From CADEFX01 sp046154585 (GTDB lineage Bacteria > Pseudomonadota > Alphaproteobacteria > Rhizobiales > Hyphomicrobiaceae), in the NCBI GenBank assembly GCA_046154585.1, contig JBJXDX010000074.1, forward strand, positions 27,700 through 91,699: a stretch of DNA of 64,000 nucleotides, read 5' to 3'. The notes below the pieces were generated by a model. That model had not been told where the DNA came from. It was given only the letters and a program-made list of their open reading frames with translations, and did not search any database. Both the position numbers and the translations under genes were made by a program. Positions 57,077-64,000 of the stretch are shown here, one piece after another. How positions within the stretch are numbered: the stretch's first letter is position 1; each line of letters opens with the position of its first letter.

Positions 57077-57973
57077 TCACCGGCGTGACCGGGCGGCCAC
57101 ACAGCGCGCCCTGCCTCCGAGATCAACCCAAACCCGGGGATTTTCATCATTCCCAAAACCATTATGGCGGTACAACGCCATAACTTCTGCGGCCTGTCCG
57201 TTTCCAATCTCCAAAACAATCCAGCCGCCCGGAGCCACTCCCCTACCGGCATTCGCGAGAATGGCGCGATAGGCGGCCAAGCCGTCCGGTCCGCCATCGA
57301 GCGCCAGCCTCGGATCGAACCGCGAAACCTCCGGCTCCAGCGCGGATATATCCGCGCTGGATATGTACGGAGGATTGCTCACGACAATATCGAATGTGCC
57401 GGTCACGCCTGTCAGCCAATCTGCTCGTTGGAACTCTGCGCGTTGCGCGACGCCCGCCTGCTCAGCATTTCGCTGCGCGATCTGCAGCGCCGCCGCGTCG
57501 ATATCCGTTCCAACTCCGGTCGCACCCGGCAGTTCCATCAACACGGCGATCAGAATCGCGCCCGAGCCGGTCCCGAGATCCAGAACACGCAAATTGGGTT
57601 CCGCTGTCTCCTTTGCAAGCGCCACGATGGCATCGACGATGATCTCAGTGTCGGGCCTCGGATCGAGCGTTGTTGCGCCGATCTCCAGCGACAGTGCGCG
57701 AAACTCCCGGCGCCCGAGGATGCGCGACACCGGTTCACGCTGCTGGCGGCGTCTCTCATAGCCGGCGATCGACGCGATATCCGATGGCGAGAGCTCGTGC
57801 TCCGGACGAGCCATCAGCGCCGTGCGCGAAATCCCGAGCGCCTCCGCCACCAGGATGCGCGCATCCAGCTCCGGCGTGTCGATGCCGGCACCCCTGAACG
57901 TTTCCACCAGTCGGCGCACGGCGTCCGCTGCAGTTTTTACCGCTGGCGGTGCAGAGCGCGATGGATCACGCAT
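57077..57973 (-). CDS. prmC: release factor glutamine methyltransferase
   Basis: A 298-residue SAM methyltransferase. Motif I is VLDLGTGSGAIL, the catalytic NPPY is at about 200-203 (VVSNPPYISS), and the N-terminal helical domain ends REFRALSLEIG. PrmC N5-methylates the Gln of the GGQ motif in RF1 and RF2, speeding translation termination. The start ATG 57973 overlaps the prfA stop by 8 bp (GTG 57982 is an alternative), so the enzyme and its substrate gene are coupled. Confidence 0.95.
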   Translation of the reverse strand: MRDPSRSAPPAVKTAADAVRRLVETFRGAGIDTPELDARILVAEALGISRTALMARPEHELSPSDIASIAGYERRRQQREPVSRILGRREFRALSLEIGATTLDPRPDTEIIVDAIVALAKETAEPNLRVLDLGTGSGAILIAVLMELPGATGVGTDIDAAALQIAQRNAEQAGVAQRAEFQRADWLTGVTGTFDIVVSNPPYISSADISALEPEVSRFDPRLALDGGPDGLAAYRAILANAGRGVAPGGWIVLEIGNGQAAEVMALYRHNGFGNDENPRVWVDLGGRARCVAARSRR

Positions 57974-59054
57974 GGCCTGCACTGTTCATGTCGGCGAGCT
58001 GGCCTGCCTGATGCTCGGTGATCAGCGCGTCCACCAACTCATCCAAGGCGTTGCCTTCGAGGACCTCGCTGAGCTTGTGCAAGGTCAGGTTGATTCGATG
58101 ATCGGTGACGCGCCCCTGCGGAAAATTGTACGTGCGGATGCGCTGCGAACGGTCGCCCGAGCCGACCTGCCCCTTGCGGGCCGCCGCACGCTCGTCGTCC
58201 GCCTGCTGCCGCTGCATCTCGTAGATACGCGAGCGCAAGACCTGCATGGCGAGCCGCCTGTTCTGGTGCTGAGATTTCTCGGCCGACACCACCATAATTC
58301 CGGTCGGAAGATGCGTAATGCGCACCGCCGACTCGGTCTTGTTGACGTGCTGACCGCCGGCCCCGCCCGCCCGCATGGTGTCGATGCGCAGATCCTCCGC
58401 CTTGATGTCCACATCGACGTCTTCCGCCTCCGGCAGCACCGCCACCGTCGCCGCCGACGTATGAATGCGCCCGCCTGCTTCCGTCACCGGAATGCGCTGC
58501 ACCCGATGCACGCCCGACTCGAACTTCAGCCGCGCAAACACGCCCTTCCCGGACACCGACGCGATGATTTCGCGATAGCCGCCAAGATCGTTGTCGGACA
58601 CGCTGATGATTTCCGTCGTCCAGCCGCGCTGCTCCGCATACCGGCTGTACATGCGGTACAGGTCGGCGGCAAACAACGCGGCTTCGTCGCCGCCTGTGCC
58701 GGCCCGCACCTCGAGGATGGCGCTTCTTTCGTCGGCTGCATCCTTGGGCAGCAGTAGGATCGTGAGCTGCTCCTCGAGCGCCGCCGCGCGCTGGCCCAGC
58801 GCATCTCGCTCCTCCCGCGCCATGTCCGCGAGTTCCCGATCGGCCGCCGGCCCACTCAGGATCGCATCCAGATCCTTCCGCTCGCGCTCGATGCTGCGCA
58901 GCTTGTTGATGGTCGTTACCACGGGATCGAGTTCGGCAAACTCCTTTGAAAGCTTGACGAACGCCGCTTGGCTGGCGCCCCGATTGAGCTCGGCCTGAAC
59001 AGCCTCCCAGCGCTCGACCAGGCGGTCGAGCTTGTCACGCGGTATCGAAGACAT
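57966..59054 (-). CDS. prfA: peptide chain release factor 1
   Basis: A 362-residue class I release factor. The GGQ motif is at 233-235 (GAGGQHVNKTESAVR), and the tripeptide anticodon region follows the HTSAATVAVLPE block (the PxT-type recognition loop). It ends translation at UAA and UAG. The start MSSIPRDKLDRLVERWE is the usual one. It is transcribed with prmC and lies downstream of the HTH protein and ptsP on the same strand. Confidence 0.96.
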   Translation of the reverse strand: MSSIPRDKLDRLVERWEAVQAELNRGASQAAFVKLSKEFAELDPVVTTINKLRSIERERKDLDAILSGPAADRELADMAREERDALGQRAAALEEQLTILLLPKDAADERSAILEVRAGTGGDEAALFAADLYRMYSRYAEQRGWTTEIISVSDNDLGGYREIIASVSGKGVFARLKFESGVHRVQRIPVTEAGGRIHTSAATVAVLPEAEDVDVDIKAEDLRIDTMRAGGAGGQHVNKTESAVRITHLPTGIMVVSAEKSQHQNRRLAMQVLRSRIYEMQRQQADDERAAARKGQVGSGDRSQRIRTYNFPQGRVTDHRINLTLHKLSEVLEGNALDELVDALITEHQAGQLADMNSAGHA

Positions 59055-59123
59055 TGTTTCTGTTCGGCGCTCGGGTCCGGTAAGTCGCCCACAAATCGTA
59101 GCAGAGAGCGCGGGATACTAGTC

Positions 59124-59873
59124 CTAACGCGACGGCTGACGCAATTTGTCGGTCTTGCGCAACCGTGGATCTCCGACTTCGATCCACCGCATGCCGTCCC
59201 GCCAGGGTGCCAGATGCACAATCAATGCATTGACCGCCGGCCGGACTAGTTTCGCCACTGGCTCCGGCAAGGCCGATACGGTCTGCATGATCAGCGACGG
59301 CTGGGCCTGCGCCAGCCACACCAGACCCCCGAGCAGGGCCACGGGCGCCGACAGCGCAAACAGGGTTCTCGCCGCCCGCTTGGTCCGACGTTTGGCGCGC
59401 CGCCGCATCTCCGGATCGGTCGCAGCCTGCTTCCGGCGGCCCCGCGACATCGCCCGCACCAGCGGATGCCGGCTATCGAGCCCGGCAGTAACAACCTTGG
59501 CCGAAATGGTCGTCTCCTGCGGGGCGGCCGGAGTCTGTTCCAACCCCGCCGGGCCGGCCTGATCGCGAATCCTATTCAGAATCGGGCGCGTATCGACGCG
59601 GTAGAGCTTGCCAAGCTCCGTCACGATGCGCACGGTTTCGGGCCAGTCCGGGAAGGCTCGCACCTGGCCCGCCTCGAGTAGTTGGATGACGTGGGGCGTG
59701 GTCTTGAGCGCGAGGGCCAACCTGTCGATGGGGAGATTGAGCCCCCGTCGCATGTCCTGAAAAATCGAGGCAAGCCGCTCGTCGACTCCCGTCGAACGCT
59801 CCGAGATACCCTTGATGTGCACACGCGGTGCACTCTGGACGGGACGTTGGTCCCGATTCCCCCAGTAACTCAT
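59124..59873 (-). CDS. membrane-anchored helix-turn-helix protein (RodZ-like N-terminus)
   Basis: A 249-residue protein. Residues ~35-100 look like an HTH_25/RodZ-type helix-turn-helix (DMRRGLNLPIDRLALALKTT and LLEAGQVRAFPDWPETVRIV). After a linker, a basic patch (RRRAKRRTKRAA, about 157-168) precedes one membrane helix (about 171-190), then a periplasmic tail of ~55 residues. RodZ anchors MreB and controls cell shape; this may be a divergent relative or an unrelated membrane-tethered DNA-binding protein. ATG 59873 is chosen over the longer frame. It lies between ptsP and prfA on the same strand. Confidence 0.75.
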   Translation of the reverse strand: MSYWGNRDQRPVQSAPRVHIKGISERSTGVDERLASIFQDMRRGLNLPIDRLALALKTTPHVIQLLEAGQVRAFPDWPETVRIVTELGKLYRVDTRPILNRIRDQAGPAGLEQTPAAPQETTISAKVVTAGLDSRHPLVRAMSRGRRKQAATDPEMRRRAKRRTKRAARTLFALSAPVALLGGLVWLAQAQPSLIMQTVSALPEPVAKLVRPAVNALIVHLAPWRDGMRWIEVGDPRLRKTDKLRQPSR

Positions 59874-59966
59874 ACGCGAACGCCCAACGTTTCCCCGCGA
59901 ACGCAACCCGCTACATCGTCCGGCAAAAACAAGGCCTTGTCAAAGCGGCATGCGTAAGGCCGCCGG

Positions 59967-62258
59967 TCACAATTCGATGGCTTCACTCTCGGCAAAGCGC
60001 TTCAACATGTCGCGGATGCTCGTATCGGACTCCGCCATGAGCGTCCGGACGCGCTCCGTTGCGCGCTTGACATTCATCGAACGGATCGTTGCCTTCACCG
60101 GCCCGATGCTGGCCGGCGCCATCGACAGCGACCGGAAACCAAGGGCTACGAGCGCAAGGGCTTCGAGCGGCTTGCCGCCCACTTCGCCGCACAGCGCTAC
60201 CGGCACCTTGTGGCGCCTGCCCGCGTCGATCACTTGCCCGAGCGCCCGCAGAAAGATCGGCGACAGCGTGTCGAAGCGCGTCGCCACCCGATCGTTGGAT
60301 CGGTCGGCGGCAAACAGGTACTGCATCAGGTCGTTACTGCCGACCGACACGAAATCCACCATCTTCATGACGGCATCGAGCTGGAACAGCAGCGACGGCA
60401 CCTCGATCATGATGCCGAAGGCCAGCGTCTTGGGGCCCGCGATGCCGCGCCTGCGGGCCAGCTCGAACTCGCGATCCACCAGAACGCGGGCTGCCGCGAC
60501 TTCGCTCGCCTCCGACACCATCGGCACCATGATCCTGAGCTCGGCACCCGCCGCAGCCCGGATCAGGGCCCTCACCTGCGTGCGAAACAGCGCCGGCCGG
60601 TCGAGCGCCATGCGGATACCGCGCCAGCCGAGTGCGGGGTTCTCCTCCTGCACGCGCCGCAGATAGGGCAGCACCTTGTCGCCGCCGATGTCCAGCGTGC
60701 GGAATACAACCGGCTTGCCATGGGCCTCCGTCACGACTGTCCGGTAAAGTTGCAGCTGCCGTTCGATCCTCGGGAAGCTCGACGCGATCATGAACTGCAA
60801 CTCGGTGCGGAACAGGCCGATCCCGTCCGCTCCGGCCTCGGCGATGTGCGTCATGTCCACCGGCAGGCCGGCATTGATGTGCAGTTCGATCCGCTGACCG
60901 TCCTTCGAAACGGCCGGCAGATCGCGCAGCGACTTGTATTGCCTCTGGCGCCGCGCCTGAAAGCGGGCCTTGTCGGCATAGGCCGCAATCACGTCGCTGG
61001 TCGGCCGGATGTGCACTTCGCCGGTTGCGGCATCGACGATGATGGGATCGCCTGGATCGACACGCTCGATGACACCGCGCGCCTGGCCGACGGCGGCAAT
61101 GCCGAGCGCCCGCGCGACGATGGCGACATGGCTCTGCCCGCTGCCGTCTTCGACGACGAGGCCGCGCAACCGCGCCCGATCGTAGTCGAGAAGCTCGGCG
61201 GCGCCCATGCCCCGGGCTACCAGGACTGCATCATGCGGCAGATCCTTCTTGGCGCTCTCGCCGAACTTGCGGGCCGCCAGAATGCGCAGCAGGCGATCCG
61301 ACAGATCGTCCAGGTCCCGCACGCGTTCGCGCCAGAACGGTTCCGCTTGCCGCAGCATGCGCGAGCGTGTCTGGTTCTGCACAAGATCGACCGCCGCCTC
61401 GGCGGTCAGGCCCGTTTTCACCGTATCCTTGAGCCGCCGCAGCCAGCCCCGGTCATTGGCGAACATGCGGTAGGCTTCGAGCACATCGCGATGCTCGCCC
61501 TCGCCCGACAGCGTTTCGTGTCCAAGCAGTTCGTCGAGCGAGACCTTCAGCTCCGCCACGGCGCCATCGAGCCGCCTGGCCTCGGCCTCCGGATCTTCCG
61601 CCCGGAGGTCCGTTATGACGACGCGCGGCTCGTGCAGCACGACATGGCCGAGCGCCAGCCCGTCCGACATCGTCTGCCCTTTGACGACATGCGCGATCGA
61701 CCGGCTGAACGCCGCCGCCGTATTGGCGCCGGCAACGGCTCCCGACACAAGGTGCTCGGCCAGCACCATCGCCGTCGTCTGCAGCGCCTCGACATCATCG
61801 TCGGAATATTCGCGCTGCGTCTTGTTCTGCACGGTCATGACGCCGAGGACGTCACCGCCGCGCAGAATGGGAACTGCCAGGAAGGAGTGATAGATCTCCT
61901 CGCCTGTCTCAGGCCGGTACGAGAAGGCCGGATGGTTCTGCGCCTCGGGCTCGTTGATCGGCACGGCCAGCTCGGCACAGCGCCCGACGAGCCCCTCGCC
62001 GCGCTTCATGAAGGTGTTGTGCACGGCTGACTGGTTCAGGCCCTCGGTGGCAAACAGCTCCAGCGTGCCGTCCTGCCGCTTCAGATAAATGGAGCAGACT
62101 TCCGCCACCATCAGGCCCGCAGTCTGGCGCACGATCTTGTCCAGCCGCGCCTGACCATCGCCGGGCTCGGCCATGATTTCGCGCAGCCGTCTCAGCATCG
62201 GCCGCAGACCCGGCTCGACCGCTGAGATGCGCGGATCCTCGACTGGTCTCTTGACCAT
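59967..62258 (-). CDS. ptsP: nitrogen PTS enzyme I (PtsP, EI-Ntr)
   Basis: A 763-residue enzyme. An N-terminal GAF domain (about 33-165) precedes the PEP-utilizing EI core. The phosphorylated His377 lies in DGSGQSHVAIVARALG, and the PEP-binding domain ends with LCGEVGGKPLEALALV (catalytic Cys). EI-Ntr starts the phosphorelay to NPr and EIIA-Ntr, which controls nitrogen, potassium and carbon responses. The GAF domain may sense glutamine or 2-oxoglutarate. It follows lysC by 133 bp on the same strand; this order is common in Rhizobiales. Confidence 0.96.
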   Translation of the reverse strand: MVKRPVEDPRISAVEPGLRPMLRRLREIMAEPGDGQARLDKIVRQTAGLMVAEVCSIYLKRQDGTLELFATEGLNQSAVHNTFMKRGEGLVGRCAELAVPINEPEAQNHPAFSYRPETGEEIYHSFLAVPILRGGDVLGVMTVQNKTQREYSDDDVEALQTTAMVLAEHLVSGAVAGANTAAAFSRSIAHVVKGQTMSDGLALGHVVLHEPRVVITDLRAEDPEAEARRLDGAVAELKVSLDELLGHETLSGEGEHRDVLEAYRMFANDRGWLRRLKDTVKTGLTAEAAVDLVQNQTRSRMLRQAEPFWRERVRDLDDLSDRLLRILAARKFGESAKKDLPHDAVLVARGMGAAELLDYDRARLRGLVVEDGSGQSHVAIVARALGIAAVGQARGVIERVDPGDPIIVDAATGEVHIRPTSDVIAAYADKARFQARRQRQYKSLRDLPAVSKDGQRIELHINAGLPVDMTHIAEAGADGIGLFRTELQFMIASSFPRIERQLQLYRTVVTEAHGKPVVFRTLDIGGDKVLPYLRRVQEENPALGWRGIRMALDRPALFRTQVRALIRAAAGAELRIMVPMVSEASEVAAARVLVDREFELARRRGIAGPKTLAFGIMIEVPSLLFQLDAVMKMVDFVSVGSNDLMQYLFAADRSNDRVATRFDTLSPIFLRALGQVIDAGRRHKVPVALCGEVGGKPLEALALVALGFRSLSMAPASIGPVKATIRSMNVKRATERVRTLMAESDTSIRDMLKRFAESEAIEL

Positions 62259-62391
62259 GAGCCCCTGCTATCAACCTCTTGGCTGCCCGCTATTCGTCAG
62301 GGGCAGAGGCCGCCACATATGCTCCGACGGAGTGACGGCAAGACTGCATTTCCATCAGCGGCCCCGGCGGCGCATCCGTCCAGGCCGCCCT

Positions 62392-63654
62392 TCAATCGGC
62401 ATCCAGACCATAAAGCGAATGCAGTGTCCGCACGGCAAGCTCCGCGTAGGCCGCATTGATCAGAACGCTAATCTTGATCTCGGACGTGGTAATGGCCTGT
62501 ATATTGATGCCCTTTTCGGCCAGCGCCTTGAACATCTGCGCCGCGACGCCGGCATGGCTGCGCATGCCGATGCCGATCACCGAAACTTTGATGACATCGG
62601 CCGAGCTCATGATGTCGTGATAGCCGATGCTCTTCTTGCCGACCTTCAGGACCTCGAGCGTGCGCGGCAGCTCAGCCTCCGTCACCGTGAATGTCATATC
62701 CGTATAGCGCCCGTCGGGTGACATGTTTTGCACGATCATGTCCACGTTGACATTGGCGTCGGCCAAGGGACCGAAGATGCTGGCCGCGATGCCGGGCTTG
62801 TCCTCGATTTTCAGGAGCGTGACCTTGGCCTCATCCTTCGAGTAGGCGATGCCGCTGACGACCTGTTGTTCCACGATCTCATCCTCGTCGCATACGATGG
62901 TGCCGATCTCGTCCCATGTTTCCGGTGCCGCCGCCTTCATCTGCTCGGGCGGCACGAAGCTCGACAGCACGCGCGTTCTGAGCCGATGCACCATGGCCAG
63001 TTCGACCGAGCGCGTTTGCAGCACTTTCGAGCCGAGCGATGCCATTTCGAGCATCTCCTCGTACGAAATCTTGGGCAAACGGCGGGCCTTCGGCACGATT
63101 CGCGGATCGGTCGTATAGACCCCGTCAACGTCGGTGTAGATATCGCAAAGATCGGCTTTCAGCGCCACCGCAATGGCAACCGCGCTGGTATCCGATCCGC
63201 CCCGGCCCAGGGTCGAAATCCGATTGCGTTCTGGCTCGATGCCCTGAAAGCCTGCAATAACGGCCACCTCGCCCTGGTCCAGGCGTTCGCGCAGGCGTTC
63301 TCCGGCGATATCCATGATGCGCGCGGCCCCATGCGCCGCATTGGTCACGATCGGGATCTGCCACCCCTGCCAGGACCGGGCCTGGATGCCCATGGACTGC
63401 AGTACGATCGCCAGAAGCCCCGCCGTGATGTTCTCGCCCGACGCAACGATGGCGTCATATTCCCGCGCGTCATGCATGGGCGCGGCCTCGCGCACCCATG
63501 ACACGAGCCGGTTGGTCGTTCCGGCCATGGCCGACACCACGACAGCGACCTTGTTGCCGGCATCGACCTCGCGTTTGACGTGGCGCGCGACATTGCCGAT
63601 GCGCTCGACGTCCGCAACCGAGGTCCCGCCAAACTTCATAACCACGACAGTCAT
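62392..63654 (-). CDS. lysC: aspartate kinase
   Basis: A 420-residue aspartokinase. The kinase domain has VVMKFGGTSVADVERI, ATP site STLGRGGSDTSAVAIA and DVDGVYTTDPRIV. Two ACT domains follow (LLKIEDKPGIAASIFGPLA and SVIGIGMRSHAGVAAQMF), allowing feedback inhibition by lysine/threonine. It phosphorylates aspartate for lysine, threonine and methionine synthesis. ATG 63654 is chosen by homology; the frame extends to 63717. The ACT region may also give a beta-subunit-like internal start in some bacteria; none is obvious here. Confidence 0.96.
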   Translation of the reverse strand: MTVVVMKFGGTSVADVERIGNVARHVKREVDAGNKVAVVVSAMAGTTNRLVSWVREAAPMHDAREYDAIVASGENITAGLLAIVLQSMGIQARSWQGWQIPIVTNAAHGAARIMDIAGERLRERLDQGEVAVIAGFQGIEPERNRISTLGRGGSDTSAVAIAVALKADLCDIYTDVDGVYTTDPRIVPKARRLPKISYEEMLEMASLGSKVLQTRSVELAMVHRLRTRVLSSFVPPEQMKAAAPETWDEIGTIVCDEDEIVEQQVVSGIAYSKDEAKVTLLKIEDKPGIAASIFGPLADANVNVDMIVQNMSPDGRYTDMTFTVTEAELPRTLEVLKVGKKSIGYHDIMSSADVIKVSVIGIGMRSHAGVAAQMFKALAEKGINIQAITTSEIKISVLINAAYAELAVRTLHSLYGLDAD

Positions 63655-64000
63655 GGTCGTGCCCGCTATAGCTTTCCGGACGGCCGCTTCCGCCCCGGCT
63701 GTCCCACAGAGCCGCAATCATGCCCGCTCGCCGCAAACCAGCCGTTCGCAGCGATGATCAATTCTGTTGGGCGTACTCATACTCGGCGGGGGAAGGCCGC
63801 GCAACCAAGCCGATGCGGCGTTCCCAAGCATCACGTCCCCGCGGTCGTCCGACCCGAGGATTTGCGTCAAGTCCGTGGGACGCGGGTGCCTTCCGGCAGC
63901 GTCTCTAGTTGTATTAGGTGCCGCCATCCGGCACCCGCGTGCGGCGATTTTGGGCTCGGCCTGCCAGGGGGATAGCCCGGAACGACACCGGGGCCCTGCG
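63655..64000. other. window end, no gene recognised
   Basis: 346 bp upstream of lysC, continuing beyond the window. GGTGCCG (63917-63923) and CGGCACC (63929-63935) form a 7-bp stem with a 5-nt loop. In related bacteria ubiG is often divergent from lysC; no ubiG start is seen up to the edge, so it would have to lie further right or be absent. Confidence 0.45.

Noticed and set aside
57061..57090. T-run plus GGTCAC/GTGACC stem as a terminator of prmC
   Set aside because: On the minus strand the stem is followed by A residues, and on the plus strand the T-run precedes the stem. Neither order forms an intrinsic terminator.
60210..62030. 606-codon plus frame antisense to ptsP
   Set aside because: The composition is typical of antisense reading; ptsP on the minus strand is unambiguous.
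63655..64000. A ubiG gene start divergent from lysC
   Set aside because: No frame in this stretch shows the UbiG N-terminus or a methyltransferase motif before the window ends.

Overview
The window is a GC-rich chromosomal segment of an alphaproteobacterium, most likely of the order Hyphomicrobiales (Rhizobiales). The evidence is gene content and order: lysC - ptsP (GAF-type enzyme I-Ntr) - membrane-anchored HTH protein - prfA - prmC - DUF4167; cobS/cobT beside a J-domain protein and bolA; fdxA with CarD and an S4-domain/Suv3-like helicase pair; and ubiE-ubiB followed by an HU gene and coaBC-dut. Genus and species cannot be assigned from the sequence alone. No rRNA, tRNA, CRISPR array, insertion sequence, integrase or phage gene was recognised; the segment looks like stable chromosome.

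Layout. 1-10 kb: the 3' end of prpD, an amidohydrolase, a DMT permease, an unrecognised 1093-residue membrane/coiled-coil protein, a macrodomain protein, SCO1, a PHB depolymerase and a YgjP-like metallopeptidase. 10-20 kb: class A penicillin-binding protein, GT83-like glycosyltransferase, CaiB/BaiF CoA-transferase, class V aminotransferase, a nuclease-fold protein and CarD with a long basic tail. 20-32 kb: fdxA, hslR-like gene and Suv3-like helicase, DUF3108, rpmB, phytase-like esterase, cobT-cobS, J-domain protein, bolA, zapE. 32-43 kb is the most accessory-looking part: a GNAT gene, a tight six-gene minus-strand operon (HAD phosphatase, class III aminotransferase, SMR-like protein, alpha/beta hydrolase, FemAB-like acyltransferase, second SMR-like protein), an ABC ATPase/permease pair without a binding protein, a sodium:solute symporter and a Liv-type binding protein. 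43-46 kb: paaG-paaI-paaK, divergent from the binding protein. 46-64 kb: housekeeping genes (ubiE, ubiB, HU, coaBC, dut, cysK, clpB, MOSC, DUF4167, prmC, prfA, HTH protein, ptsP, lysC).

Genes that probably work together: cobS/cobT in cobalt insertion into the corrin ring; paaGIK in phenylacetyl-CoA catabolism (the epoxidase genes are not in the window); ubiE/ubiB in ubiquinone synthesis; coaBC/dut in a 4-bp overlapping pair; prfA/prmC as release factor and its methylase. The six-gene operon at 33.2-38.3 kb has a composition (a pair of four-helix SMR-type proteins plus aminotransferase, phosphatase, N-acyltransferase and esterase) that I cannot match to a named pathway; it is the best candidate here for an undescribed system. 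The second is the orphan 1093-residue protein, which carries an internal duplication.

Several non-coding elements also stand out: a long palindromic intergenic element upstream of bolA, an 11-bp perfect inverted repeat before the nuclease-like gene, an AT-rich palindrome-containing spacer at 32.5 kb, and strong hairpins before SCO1, rpmB and cysK.
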